Below, piece after piece: positions 35,401 to 44,506 of a DNA stretch of 64,000 bases (position 1 is the stretch's first letter; each line of letters opens with the position of its first letter). A program made the position numbers and the translations under genes. The stretch is from Natroniella sulfidigena (lineage in GTDB: Bacteria > Bacillota > Halanaerobiia > Halobacteroidales > Halobacteroidaceae), in the NCBI RefSeq assembly GCF_023223645.1, contig NZ_JALKBY010000011.1:52341-116340 (forward strand). Direction: 5' to 3'. The notes below the pieces were generated by a model. It was given only the letters and a program-made list of their open reading frames with translations, had not been told where the DNA came from and did not search any database.

Positions 35401-35850
35401 ATGAAACAGTATATAGGATTTTTATCGCTAGTATATATTATAGCTATTATTGTTAAATTAAAAGATAATACGAAGAGTTTTGACGATTACATTACTGAAT
35501 ATGAGGATATAAAGTCTCAATTAAAGTTGGCCGGCCAACAGAAGAATCCTTTTTTGATGTTAAAGTTTGTTAACTTTATTTTTTATCTATTCTTAATTCT
35601 ATATTACATAGCTAATTCGATCTTATTTGAAAATTATCTACTGTTACAAATTTTGAGTTATGGACTAATCTTGATCTGTCTTTTTAAATTGGGTCGAAAA
35701 TTGGTGATAAGTTCTGTTGATGACTTTGAAGCAAGAATCAAACATGATAGGAAAGATTATAATAAAAAGCAAAGGTTAAAATTAATGTTGGGGTTATTAG
35801 AATTTGCATATGCTTTTAATGCTTTATCATTACTTAGCTTGTACTATTAA
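35401..35850 (+). CDS. Hypothetical membrane protein
   Basis: A 149-residue protein with an N-terminal hydrophobic segment (about 4-18), two close membrane segments in the middle (about 57-105) and a C-terminal hydrophobic stretch (about 130-149). A polar region between the first two contains DDYITEYEDIKSQLKL. No family is recognised. GGGGGAG precedes the ATG. It converges with a small gene on the minus strand with only three bases between them. Confidence 0.6.
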   Translation: MKQYIGFLSLVYIIAIIVKLKDNTKSFDDYITEYEDIKSQLKLAGQQKNPFLMLKFVNFIFYLFLILYYIANSILFENYLLLQILSYGLILICLFKLGRKLVISSVDDFEARIKHDRKDYNKKQRLKLMLGLLEFAYAFNALSLLSLYY

Positions 35851-35853
35851 GTT

Positions 35854-36027
35854 TTACTTTAGTTTCTCATTAAATTCCTTTGTATTAACAATAGCTTTGA
35901 GTAGATTGATGACACCATCTAATTCGTCTTCTTTGATATATCTAACATCTTTGGCTTCTTGACTTTGAATTCTTTTAAGATCTGTTACTATCTGTTTTAG
36001 ACCATTTAAGTTTGTATAATCTAGCAT
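35854..36027 (-). CDS. Small hypothetical protein (57 aa)
   Basis: A 57-residue helical, charged protein starting MLDYTNLNGLKQIVTDL and ending FNEKLK. The start at 36027 is supported by an AAGGAGGATAAC ribosome site on the minus strand; an upstream in-frame ATG at 36057 has no site. No signal peptide, membrane segment or known motif. It is transcribed divergently from the DUF362 gene and convergently with the membrane protein gene. Function unknown. Confidence 0.62.
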   Translation of the reverse strand: MLDYTNLNGLKQIVTDLKRIQSQEAKDVRYIKEDELDGVINLLKAIVNTKEFNEKLK

Positions 36028-36154
36028 ATTAGTTATCCTCCTTAGTGATGAATTCATTTATATTATTTGTCAAGACTAGACTAATAATGTTAGTAAAAAT
36101 AGTTATTAGTTTATAATATTTGTAGTATAACTAAAAATATTGGAGGGGAAAATA

Positions 36155-37264
36155 GTGAAAAGTGATGTTTATTTTTGTAATTTAAGGGCCAACAATAAAC
36201 AGGATAATTTAGTTAATAAGCTAGCTAGATTATTTGACGCAGCTAATTTTAATCAACTAATAGATCAGGATGATTTATGTGGGGTCAAACTCCATTTTGG
36301 AGAGTTAGGAAATAATGCTTTTATTAGACCACTTTTTGTTAGAAGGATAGTAGAAAAGATCAAAGAAGAAGCAGGAAGGCCTTTTTTGACAGATGCTAAT
36401 ACCTTATACTCAGGAGCACGGGCCAACTCTGTAGATCATCTAAATACAGCAATAGCTAATGGATTTGGTTATTCTACAGTTTTAGCACCGTTGATTATTG
36501 CTGATGGATTAACTGGGAAGAACTTTTCTGAGATAAAGATAGATGGTGAACACTTTAATGCAGTTAAGATTGGGAGTGAGATTGTACAAGCAGATGGGAT
36601 GATCAGTTTGGCCCACTTTAAAGGGCATGAATTGACAGGCTTTGGTGGAGCGATCAAGAATGTAGGAATGGGCTTAGGTAGTAGAAGTGGCAAGCAGATG
36701 ATGCATGCTGCTGTAGAGCCAGAGGTTGCTAGTGCAGAATGTATTACTTGTGGTAAGTGTAAAAAGTGGTGTTCTCAGGATGCTTTTGTAATCAATGAGG
36801 TCAGTGAAATAGATTTAGAGAAGTGTATAGGTTGTGGAGAATGTGTAGTAACCTGTCCGACAGATGCTATTTCAGTCCAGTGGGATGATGCTCCAGTTGC
36901 TGTCCAAGAAAGAATGGCAGAGTTTACTTTAGGAGTGGTCAAAGGTAAAGAGGAGAAGGTAGGGTATATAAATTTTGTCCTTGATATTTCACCTGATTGT
37001 GATTGTTGTGGTTGGACAGATCAACCGATTGTTAATGATATTGGGATCTTAGCTGCTAAGGATCCGGTAGCAATTGATCAAGCATCTGCTGATCTGGTTA
37101 ATCAACAACGAGGTAATCAAGATAGTGCATTAATAAATAACTTTGCTCCTGGAGAAGATAAATTTAGAGGTGTACACCCTGAAGTGGATTGGGAAGCACA
37201 GTTAAGGCATGGAGAGAAGATTGGGTTAGGGAATCGAGACTATAATTTGATCGAAATCGATTAA
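36155..37264 (+). CDS. DUF362-domain 4Fe-4S ferredoxin protein
   Basis: About 369 residues. The N-terminal DUF362 region includes VKLHFGELGNNAFIRP and TDANTLYSGARANSV (about residues 40-95) and HFKGHELTGFGGAIKNVGMG (about 150-170). Two ferredoxin-type motifs follow, CITCGKCKKWC (near 190) and CIGCGECVVTCP (near 220), enough for two 4Fe-4S clusters. Cys residues in SPDCDCCGW near 280 are a family extra. DUF362 proteins are common in anaerobes, but their substrates are mostly unknown; a redox role is inferred. The start is GTG 36155 behind GGAGGGG, since the TTG at 36140 lies in that site. Confidence 0.82.
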   Translation: MKSDVYFCNLRANNKQDNLVNKLARLFDAANFNQLIDQDDLCGVKLHFGELGNNAFIRPLFVRRIVEKIKEEAGRPFLTDANTLYSGARANSVDHLNTAIANGFGYSTVLAPLIIADGLTGKNFSEIKIDGEHFNAVKIGSEIVQADGMISLAHFKGHELTGFGGAIKNVGMGLGSRSGKQMMHAAVEPEVASAECITCGKCKKWCSQDAFVINEVSEIDLEKCIGCGECVVTCPTDAISVQWDDAPVAVQERMAEFTLGVVKGKEEKVGYINFVLDISPDCDCCGWTDQPIVNDIGILAAKDPVAIDQASADLVNQQRGNQDSALINNFAPGEDKFRGVHPEVDWEAQLRHGEKIGLGNRDYNLIEID

Positions 37265-37305
37265 TGTTAGATTAAACTAAATTTGGATTGTCAAGCAAAA
37301 TTGTT

Positions 37306-37372
37306 TTGAATTAAAGGGATAAATAGTATATAATAGATTTAGATAAAGACAGCAAGTTGACTTGCTGTCTTT
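37306..37372 (+). promoter_or_regulatory. rimO promoter and 5' leader hairpin
   Basis: -35 TTGAAT (37306-37311), 17-base spacer and -10 TATAAT (37329-37334). Just after the expected start is a perfect hairpin AAAGACAGCAAG / CTTGCTGTCTTT (37346-37372) followed by only a short T-tract. It may stabilise the 5' end or act as a weak terminator. Confidence 0.6.
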
Positions 37373-37473
37373 AGTCTATAAATCAGGAGTTAAGATAGCT
37401 GATCAGTATTATAGATTTGGCTTAGAAACTGTAATAATAATTGATGCAATCTTAGAAGGAGTGGAATTGGATA

Positions 37474-38802
37474 ATGATCAAGGTAGGTCTATTGAGTTTA
37501 GGATGTTCAAAAAATCAGGTTGATTCTGAAATTATGTTAGGATTGATTGCTGAAGCAGGTTATCAAGTAGTAGATAATTATAAGAGTTCAGATGTATTGA
37601 TTGTCAATACTTGTGGGTTTATTGATGATGCTAAAGAGGAATCAATTAATTCGATTTTAGAGTTGGCCCAGTATAAACAAGAAGGTACTTGTAAACTATT
37701 AATAGTAACAGGGTGTTTAGGACAAAGGTATAGTCAAGAGTTAGAAGAGCAGATTTCAGAGATTGATGCTATTTTAGGAACAGGAAATTTCGATCAGATT
37801 GTAGAGGTCATTGAGGAGAGTTTAGAAGGAGCAAAAAGGATAGAGGTTGAGAATCCAGATTTTGATTACGATCGCTATCTACCTAAAAGTAATTTAAGTC
37901 CTAATTATACTGCTTATCTGAAGATAGCAGAAGGGTGTAATAACTGTTGTTCTTATTGTGTGATTCCTCAATTGAGAGGGACTTTAAAGAGTAGATCGAT
38001 TGAAACAATTGTTGATGAGGCTGAAAGGTTGGCCCAACAAGGGGTTAAAGAGGTCAATATTATTGCTCAGGATATTACTCAGTATGGGCTTGATCTATAT
38101 GGTGAATCTAAGTTGATTGAGTTATTGAAGGAGTTAGTTAAGGTTGAAGGTATTAAGTGGTTTAGGTTATTATATGCTTATCCGAGTCATTTAACTGATC
38201 AATTGATTGAATTAATAGCTGCTGAGGATAAGATCTGTAATTATCTCGATCTGCCCGTTCAACATGCTGATGCTACGATTAGAGAAAGGATGAACCGGAC
38301 TGGTAGTCAAGATGATATTTTAGCTGTAATTAAGAAATTACGGGCCAAAATACCAGATATCTCACTACGAACCTCTTTGATTGTAGGTTTTCCTGGTGAG
38401 ACAGAAAGAGAGTTTCAAAATTTGATTGACTTTGTTACAGAAGCAGAATTTGATCGATTAGGTGTCTTTACTTATTCGCAAGAAGAAGGAACTCCAGCTG
38501 CTAAAATGGCTGAGCAAATTCCAGAAGAAGTAAAAGAAGAAAGATATGAAGAGATTATGAAATTACAACAAGAGATCTCTTATCAGCGTAATCAAGAGTG
38601 GATTGGAAAGCAAGTAACTGTCTTAGTAGAAGAGGTTCAAGCTGAAGAAGCACCATTAGTGATTGGTAGGACTGAACGAGATGCACCCGAGATTGATGGA
38701 GTTGTATATGTTAAGGATTCAACTGCAGAAGTTGGTGAGTTGATTGAGGTTGAGATTGTTGATGCCTATGAATATGATTTAATGGGAGTGGAGGTTAAAT
38801 GA
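37474..38802 (+). CDS. rimO: Ribosomal protein S12 (aspartyl) methylthiotransferase
   Basis: A 442-residue radical SAM methylthiotransferase that modifies an aspartate of ribosomal protein S12. The N-terminal UPF0004 domain has LGCSKNQVDSE (residues 8-18), NTCGFI and TGCLGQRY, supplying three Cys for the second cluster. The radical SAM motif CNNCCSYC lies near residue 152, and a C-terminal TRAM domain runs from about residue 375. The SKNQVDSE signature separates it from MiaB. It overlaps pgsA by four bases (ATGA). Confidence 0.95.
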   Translation: MIKVGLLSLGCSKNQVDSEIMLGLIAEAGYQVVDNYKSSDVLIVNTCGFIDDAKEESINSILELAQYKQEGTCKLLIVTGCLGQRYSQELEEQISEIDAILGTGNFDQIVEVIEESLEGAKRIEVENPDFDYDRYLPKSNLSPNYTAYLKIAEGCNNCCSYCVIPQLRGTLKSRSIETIVDEAERLAQQGVKEVNIIAQDITQYGLDLYGESKLIELLKELVKVEGIKWFRLLYAYPSHLTDQLIELIAAEDKICNYLDLPVQHADATIRERMNRTGSQDDILAVIKKLRAKIPDISLRTSLIVGFPGETEREFQNLIDFVTEAEFDRLGVFTYSQEEGTPAAKMAEQIPEEVKEERYEEIMKLQQEISYQRNQEWIGKQVTVLVEEVQAEEAPLVIGRTERDAPEIDGVVYVKDSTAEVGELIEVEIVDAYEYDLMGVEVK

Positions 38803-39341
38803 AGTTAAATTTGCCCAACAGATTGACATTAATTAGAATTTTACTGGTTCCAATCTTTATGGCATTTTTATTATTTCGCATTGAAGGTTATCAAACATAT
38901 GGAAGGTATATTGCTGTAGGGGTCTTTATAATAGCTGCTATTACCGATGGAATAGATGGCTATATTGCTCGGAAGAGAGGATTGGTTACTAAATTAGGAA
39001 AGTTTATTGACCCTTTGGCTGATAAATTATTAATTTCGGCTGCTTTGATTGCTTTGGTTGACTTAGGAGATATTACAGCTTGGCCCGCTATTATTATCAT
39101 TGGACGAGAATTTGCTGTAACTGGTTTACGAGTCTTAGCAGCTTCGGAAGGGATTGTAATTGCTGCGAGTAATTTAGGTAAATATAAGACTAATGCTCAG
39201 ATTTTTGCAGTGATTGCGCTTATTATACAATTGCCTTATGCTAGCTTATTATTATGGATTGCAGTATTTTTAACTATTATTTCCGGATTAGACTACTTAA
39301 TCAAATCTAAAAAATTAATTAAGGATGATGATAATGAATAA
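38799..39341 (+). CDS. pgsA: CDP-diacylglycerol-glycerol-3-phosphate 3-phosphatidyltransferase
   Basis: A 180-residue CDP-alcohol phosphatidyltransferase that makes phosphatidylglycerophosphate. NLPNRLTLIRILLVPIF is at the N terminus. The catalytic motif D-x2-D-G-x2-A-R-x8-G-x3-D-x3-D is seen as DGIDGYIARKR followed by TKLGKFIDPLADK (about residues 48-80). Four to five membrane helices. It overlaps rimO and pgpA, and pgpA encodes the next enzyme of the pathway. Confidence 0.95.
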   Translation: MKLNLPNRLTLIRILLVPIFMAFLLFRIEGYQTYGRYIAVGVFIIAAITDGIDGYIARKRGLVTKLGKFIDPLADKLLISAALIALVDLGDITAWPAIIIIGREFAVTGLRVLAASEGIVIAASNLGKYKTNAQIFAVIALIIQLPYASLLLWIAVFLTIISGLDYLIKSKKLIKDDDNE

Positions 39342-39774
39342 ACTAATCAGGTTACTAGCAACAGGATTTAATAGTGGCTTTAGTCCAGTAGCTCCAGGGA
39401 CAGTTGGAACTATAGTAGGGTTAGCTTTGACTTGGTTGTGGTTAATATTTGGTTTTGAAATCAATTTTCCACTAGTCTTTATTTTAGTAGTAGTAGGGAC
39501 TTATCTGGCTGATAGTGCTGAAAAATTTTTTGGTAAGAAGGATGCTCAACAGATTGTGATTGATGAAATTGTTGGATTTGTAATTGCAATTTATGGCTTA
39601 GGAATTAATATGTTGATTCCTGCGTTTGTTTTATTTAGATTATTTGATATTTTAAAACCACCTCCAATTAATAAATTTCAAGAATTAGAAGGTGGAGTTG
39701 GAGTTATGGTTGATGATATTTTAGCTGGAATTATGGCTAATTTATTATTGAGATTAATCTTATTCTTTGTTTAA
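39334..39774 (+). CDS. pgpA: Phosphatidylglycerophosphatase A
   Basis: About 146 residues, membrane enzyme that removes the terminal phosphate from phosphatidylglycerophosphate to give phosphatidylglycerol. GFSPVAPGTVGTIVG near residue 15, the catalytic acidic motif IVIDEIVG near 70, and FRLFDILKPPPINKFQ and GVMVDDILAGI near the C terminus are all present. It overlaps pgsA by eight bases. Starts at 39325, 39328 and 39334 are possible; 39334 has the best distance to AAGGA. A hairpin terminator follows. Confidence 0.93.
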   Translation: MNKLIRLLATGFNSGFSPVAPGTVGTIVGLALTWLWLIFGFEINFPLVFILVVVGTYLADSAEKFFGKKDAQQIVIDEIVGFVIAIYGLGINMLIPAFVLFRLFDILKPPPINKFQELEGGVGVMVDDILAGIMANLLLRLILFFV

Positions 39775-39803
39775 GAGTACAGCTTTTGGTTGTACTCTTT
39801 TTC
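39772..39803 (+). terminator. Terminator after pgpA
   Basis: AAGAGTACA / TGTACTCTT stem with a nine-base loop and T-run. Confidence 0.85.
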
Positions 39804-39832
39804 AGTGAATTTAAAAGAAGAGGATGATCTAG

Positions 39833-41878
39833 ATGAATTATAAAGAGAGTAAGTATTATAATAGTAAGCAGCTTAGTTGGATTAAATTTAATGGTAGAGT
39901 GTTAGAAGAGGCTCAGGATGAATCTAATCCATTGTTAGAACGGGCCAAATTTTTGGCAATAACTGCTTCTAATTTAGATGAATTTGTAATGGTTCGAGTA
40001 GCAAGGTTAAAAAAGAAGGTTAACTTAGGGGTTACTAAGCAAGATAAAGCAGGTTATAAACCGCAGCAGTTATTAGCTGAATTGTTGGCTAGAATACATG
40101 AGTTGGTTGCTGAACAGTATAGTTGTTTTGCTGATCTTTTAACCAGTCTAGAACGAGAAGGCATTTCTTTTACTAGAATTGAAGATCTGACAGAGAAACA
40201 AAGATTATTTTTAGAGCAATATTTTACAGAAAGTATCTATCCACTTTTAACTCCACTAACAATCACCCAAGTTGATTCCTTTCCGTTGTTATCAAATAAA
40301 AAATTATACTTAGCAGTACGATTAACTAAAGATCAAGAAGAACTCTTTTCTGTAATCAAGATACCAGATGCCCTATCTAGAATTGTTGAACTTCCTACTG
40401 TTGATGACGAGAAACGAGAGTTTATTTTGATAGAAGAAGTAATAAAAGAGTACTTAGAAATATTCTATTCTGATTATCAGATTGAAGCGGTAGATATCTT
40501 TAGAATTACTAGAAATGCTGATATTGAAATTGACGAGGAAGCAGAAGATATATTATTAGAAATGGAAGATTACTTAAAAAGAAGAAAAAGAGGCTTTCCA
40601 GTGCGACTAGAGGTTGAAGAGAAGATGGATGATCAACTGAAGCAATTTCTATTGGCAGCTTTAGAGTTGGATCAAGCTGATAGATATGAAGTTGCTGGGC
40701 CAGTTGATTTGACATTTTTGCTGGAAATTAGTCAGTTAGAAGGATATGAGCAGTTAAGATTTGAACCATTAGTACCTCAGCCAGCTCAAGATTTTAATGG
40801 TTATGATGATATCTTTGCTCAAATTAAAGAGCGAGATCGGTTGGCCAATCATCCTTATGAATCCTTTGAACCAGTAATTGAGTTGGTTCAACAAGCTGCA
40901 GTTGACCCTAAAGTAGTGGCAATTAAGCAGACTATTTATAGGGTTAGTGAAGACTCACCAATTATTGAGGCATTGATTAAGGCAGCAGAGAATGGTAAAC
41001 AGGTTACTGTATTTGTAGAGTTGAAGGCAAGATTTGATGAGGAGAATAATATTGCTTTGGTTAAAAGATTAAAAAAGGTAGGTTGCCAGGTGCTTTATGG
41101 TTTAGTTGATGTGAAGGTACATGCGAAAGCATTAATGGTTTCTAGAGTAGAAAATGATAGAATTAAACGTTATATTCATTTGAGCACAGGCAATTATAAT
41201 GATCAGACTGCTAAGGTATATACAGATATAGGTATGTTTACTGCTAAAGATGATTTTGGAGTAGATATTTCCAAGTTGTTTAATTTATTGAGAGGTTCTT
41301 TAACAGCAATTGATTGGGAAAAGATAGCAGTTGCCCCATTTAATCTACGTGAAAATTTTATTAAATTAATTAGGAATGAAATCAAGCAAGTCAAACTGGG
41401 TAAAGAAGGACGAATTATTGCTAAGATGAATGCTTTGGTTGACCAAGGGATTATTACAGAGTTGTATCGTGCCTCAAAAGCAGGAGTTAAGATTGATTTG
41501 ATTGTTAGAGGTATGTGTTGTTTATACTCTGGGCGTAATAAGTTAAGTGAAAATATAAGGGTAATTAGTATTGTAGGTAGATTTTTAGAGCATAGTCGGG
41601 TCTTTTATTTCCACAATGGGGGAGCAACTAAACTCTTTCTAGCCAGCGCTGATTGGAGACCACGTAATTTGAATCGAAGAATAGAGGTTTTATTTCCAGT
41701 AGAGGAAGAAGATTTAAAGGAGAGAATTATTAATACTTTAGAAATAATCTTGAGTGATACAGTTAAAGCTCGTAAACAGCAGCCAGATGGAACTTATCAG
41801 CGTGTTGAATCAGAAGAACGACAGTTGGAAGCACAGCAGATACTCCTCCTTCCAGAAATTACATCTTTCTTCTATTAG
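39833..41878 (+). CDS. ppk: Polyphosphate kinase 1
   Basis: A 681-residue PPK1 that reversibly transfers the gamma-phosphate of ATP to polyphosphate. The N-terminal domain (SKQLSWIKFNGRVLEEAQDE), head domain and the two phospholipase D-like catalytic halves are all present. Catalytic His is expected in YIHLSTGNYND (about residue 448), with VDVKVHAKALMV just before, and the second half has FYFHNGG and SADWRPRNLNRRIE. Length is standard. It stands as a single gene; no exopolyphosphatase partner is adjacent. Confidence 0.95.
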   Translation: MNYKESKYYNSKQLSWIKFNGRVLEEAQDESNPLLERAKFLAITASNLDEFVMVRVARLKKKVNLGVTKQDKAGYKPQQLLAELLARIHELVAEQYSCFADLLTSLEREGISFTRIEDLTEKQRLFLEQYFTESIYPLLTPLTITQVDSFPLLSNKKLYLAVRLTKDQEELFSVIKIPDALSRIVELPTVDDEKREFILIEEVIKEYLEIFYSDYQIEAVDIFRITRNADIEIDEEAEDILLEMEDYLKRRKRGFPVRLEVEEKMDDQLKQFLLAALELDQADRYEVAGPVDLTFLLEISQLEGYEQLRFEPLVPQPAQDFNGYDDIFAQIKERDRLANHPYESFEPVIELVQQAAVDPKVVAIKQTIYRVSEDSPIIEALIKAAENGKQVTVFVELKARFDEENNIALVKRLKKVGCQVLYGLVDVKVHAKALMVSRVENDRIKRYIHLSTGNYNDQTAKVYTDIGMFTAKDDFGVDISKLFNLLRGSLTAIDWEKIAVAPFNLRENFIKLIRNEIKQVKLGKEGRIIAKMNALVDQGIITELYRASKAGVKIDLIVRGMCCLYSGRNKLSENIRVISIVGRFLEHSRVFYFHNGGATKLFLASADWRPRNLNRRIEVLFPVEEEDLKERIINTLEIILSDTVKARKQQPDGTYQRVESEERQLEAQQILLLPEITSFFY

Positions 41879-41960
41879 AAGGAAGTCGTTATCTATGTTA
41901 TAATATCTTGTGTCAGAGAAAACTGATAATAGTTATTAATTGAAGGAAGGGGGAAAGAAG

Positions 41961-42482
41961 ATGAAACAGATTAATTTTAAATTATTGGCTGGTGTCTTAA
42001 TTGTTTCATTGGCTGTCTTTTTTCTAGGAAATTACTTGTTAAATAACTATCGTTTGAATAGTAACTTGACTGAGCAATTGATAGAAATTGATGGTATAGA
42101 AGAAGTTGAAATCAATCAAAACAATGCTCAATATAGATTGGAGATATTGTTAGATCAAGAAGTTGAAGACTTACAGTTAACCTTCAATCAACTTAAGGAT
42201 CAAGTTGATGATACTTTTGAAGACCGAGAATATGAAATAGAAGTGAAAGCAGATTCGAATGAGGTGCTTGAGCAAACAGGTAAGGTAGCTGATTTGGCCT
42301 TGCATGAGGCAATCACAACTGGTGAGTTTGTTAAACTAGCTGAACGAGTGGAGGATTATAAAGAAGAGTATGAGTTGGAAGAAGCAATAGTTCAGGTTGA
42401 TAATGATCATATTTATTTAACTTTAACTGAAGATGAAGCAGTTCTTTATAAAGTGGTAGAACGAGAACAAAAAAATGATTAG
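41961..42482 (+). CDS. Membrane-anchored protein paired with short FtsH
   Basis: A 173-residue protein with one N-terminal membrane helix (about residues 8-28) and an acidic alpha/beta-type extracytoplasmic or cytoplasmic domain (EIDGIEEVEINQNNAQYRL, then ALHEAITTGEFVKLAERVEDY). No family recognised. The stop codon is part of the ribosome site of the downstream ftsH-like gene, so the two are translationally coupled. I infer that it may replace or supplement the extracytoplasmic domain missing from that protease. ATG 41961 follows GGAAGGGGG. Confidence 0.6.
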   Translation: MKQINFKLLAGVLIVSLAVFFLGNYLLNNYRLNSNLTEQLIEIDGIEEVEINQNNAQYRLEILLDQEVEDLQLTFNQLKDQVDDTFEDREYEIEVKADSNEVLEQTGKVADLALHEAITTGEFVKLAERVEDYKEEYELEEAIVQVDNDHIYLTLTEDEAVLYKVVEREQKND

Positions 42483-42494
42483 GAGGTGACCAAG

Positions 42495-43991
42495 ATGGTT
42501 AAAGAATTCAGTTTAGGAATTGGACTAGCAATTGTTATCTTTTTAGCTGTACAAGGAATTAATCTATTTCCGTTCGTCTTTTTAGGTGGAATAGGTTATT
42601 ATTTCTTTAGAACTATTGGTAAAGAAGAGTTAGGAAATAAATTTTCAATTACAGGTGGTAATAATGATCAATCAAATGTTCCTCAAGTTGATTTTGCGGA
42701 TATTGGGGGGCAAGAGACAGCTAAAAATGAATTGTTGGAAGCATTAGAATTTGTTAAGAGCAAAGAAGAGATCAAGAAGCTAGGAATTAGACCTTTAAAA
42801 GGTCTACTGTTGAGTGGGCCACCGGGAACAGGAAAGACATTGATGGCCAAAGCAGCAGCTAATTATATTGAGTCTGTCTTTATCTCTACATCAGGAAGTG
42901 AGTTTATTGAGATGTATGCAGGTGTAGGGGCCAAGCGAGTTAGAAAGATATTTAAGGAAGCTCGAGATAAGGCTAAGAAGGCAGAGAAGAATAATGCGAT
43001 CATCTTTATCGATGAGATCGATATTTTGGGTGGTAAACGAGGTCAAAACAGTAGCCACATGGAATATGATCAGACTCTAAACCAATTACTTGTTGAACTT
43101 GATGGAATCTCTGTAGATGATCAAGTCAATATCTTGGTTATTGGTGCTACTAATAGAATGGATATTTTAGATAATGCCCTATTACGGCCAGGTCGATTCG
43201 ATCGAATTGTAAAGGTTGACCTACCTGATAAAGAGGGAAGAGAGCATATTCTAGAGATTCATACTAATAATAAGCCTTTAGTTGCTGATGTTAGTTTAGA
43301 GCAGCTTGCTAAAGAGACATTCCGTTTCTCAGGAGCTCAGTTAGAAAATCTGACCAACGAAGCTGCAATTATGGCAATGAGAGAAGAAGCAGAAGAAATT
43401 GAAATGAAGCATTTCAAGGAAGCAATCGATAAAGTAATGATGGGAGAAAAATTAAACCGTCGTCCTAATGAAGAAGAGTTGAAACGGGTTGCTTTTCATG
43501 AGACTGGACATGCTTTATTAGGAGAAGTAGTTAACCCTAATTCTGTCTCTAATATTACGATTACGTCACGAGGAAAGGCATTAGGGTATGTAAGGCATAA
43601 TCCTGAAGATGACTTTTATCTACAGACAGTTGATTATCTAAAGGATCAGATTGCAGTCTTGATTGCAGGTTCTTTAGTGGAAGAAGAGATTTTAGGGAAT
43701 CGAAGTACAGGAGCAGCCAATGACTTCAAAAAAGCGATGGAATTGGCCAAAAAGATTGTATTTTCAGGAATGTCTAAATTGGGTGTGGTAAGTAAAGATA
43801 CGGTTCCACAAAAGCTGCTCTATGATACTATGAGTGAGATTATTGCTGAACAAGAGGAACGAGTTATAGCAGAAATCTTACCGAAGCAAGAGTTTATTGC
43901 TGAGGTTGTTGAAAATTTATTAGCTGAAGAAAGTATTACAGGAGACGAGTTTAGAGCAAGATTGAAAACTGAAGAGGAAGTAGTAGCATAA
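42495..43991 (+). CDS. Short FtsH-family AAA+ zinc metalloprotease
   Basis: A 498-residue AAA+ membrane protease of the FtsH family. Two hydrophobic segments (about 7-22 and 24-38) follow each other directly, without the usual extracytoplasmic domain of about 70-100 residues, and the family norm is above 600. The AAA module has Walker A GPPGTGKT (108-115), Walker B IIFIDEID (about 169-176) and the second region of homology NALLRPGRFDR. The M41 zinc site is HETGH (335-339), usually HEAGH, with the third ligand in STGAANDFKKA. All catalytic residues look intact, so it should be active. The housekeeping ftsH is likely elsewhere. AGGAGGTGA precedes ATG 42495. Confidence 0.88.
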   Translation: MVKEFSLGIGLAIVIFLAVQGINLFPFVFLGGIGYYFFRTIGKEELGNKFSITGGNNDQSNVPQVDFADIGGQETAKNELLEALEFVKSKEEIKKLGIRPLKGLLLSGPPGTGKTLMAKAAANYIESVFISTSGSEFIEMYAGVGAKRVRKIFKEARDKAKKAEKNNAIIFIDEIDILGGKRGQNSSHMEYDQTLNQLLVELDGISVDDQVNILVIGATNRMDILDNALLRPGRFDRIVKVDLPDKEGREHILEIHTNNKPLVADVSLEQLAKETFRFSGAQLENLTNEAAIMAMREEAEEIEMKHFKEAIDKVMMGEKLNRRPNEEELKRVAFHETGHALLGEVVNPNSVSNITITSRGKALGYVRHNPEDDFYLQTVDYLKDQIAVLIAGSLVEEEILGNRSTGAANDFKKAMELAKKIVFSGMSKLGVVSKDTVPQKLLYDTMSEIIAEQEERVIAEILPKQEFIAEVVENLLAEESITGDEFRARLKTEEEVVA

Positions 43992-44026
43992 ACAGGCTAA
44001 CTTGTAAAAGTTGGTCTGTTTTTTTA
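43990..44026 (+). terminator. Terminator after ftsH-like gene
   Basis: AACAGGCTAACTT / AAGTTGGTCTGTT imperfect hairpin followed by TTTTTT. Confidence 0.8.
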
Positions 44027-44211
44027 CGTTAAATTAGTACATACAGTTGACAAGGGATAGAGTTACTGCTATCAAGTATAAAATTAAGTTAGTAAATTAA
44101 GAAGTGACCCTAGATTTTAATTTAGTAATAAATATCAGAGATAATCATTATTTTTATTGTAGTTGAGTATAGATATATAGGAGTAGAAAAAATATTTTGG
44201 GGGCCAAAGGT

Positions 44212-44484
44212 GTGTTTATAGTACAAGATAGAATTGTATTAGGGATGGCATTGATTCGACTTATGTCAGGGATTATTGAGATTTCAGCTGCTATGTTAAT
44301 GTTAAGATTTAACTCCAGGGTAGTAGCTTTTAAAATTAACTCTTTTTTAGCTTTAGTCGGGCCAACAATAATGGTCTTAGTAACCAGCCTAGGATTAATA
44401 GGTTTAGCCGGTAAATTTTCTTTACTACAGATGGCAGTGATTACTTTGGGTGTAATCTTAATTTTTGTGGGAATGAAGATGTAA
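44212..44484 (+). CDS. YqhV-family (DUF2619) membrane protein
   Basis: A 90-residue protein with about three membrane helices, resembling Bacillus YqhV: LGMALIRLMSGIIEISAAMLML, then NSFLALVGPTIMVLV and a last hydrophobic segment. YqhV is conserved in spore-formers and lies in the spoIIIA neighbourhood in Bacillus, but its function is unknown. Here it is next to the phosphosulfolactate genes, another spore-linked pair. I use GTG 44212 behind GGGGG; TTG 44197 has no ribosome site. Confidence 0.72.
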   Translation: MFIVQDRIVLGMALIRLMSGIIEISAAMLMLRFNSRVVAFKINSFLALVGPTIMVLVTSLGLIGLAGKFSLLQMAVITLGVILIFVGMKM

Positions 44485-44506
44485 AAAAGTATAATGAGGT
44501 GATTTG

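Noticed and set aside
42495..43991. Frameshift or truncation as the reason for the short FtsH
   Set aside because: The frame is continuous, the ribosome site is ideal and all catalytic motifs are present; the missing part is a whole domain.
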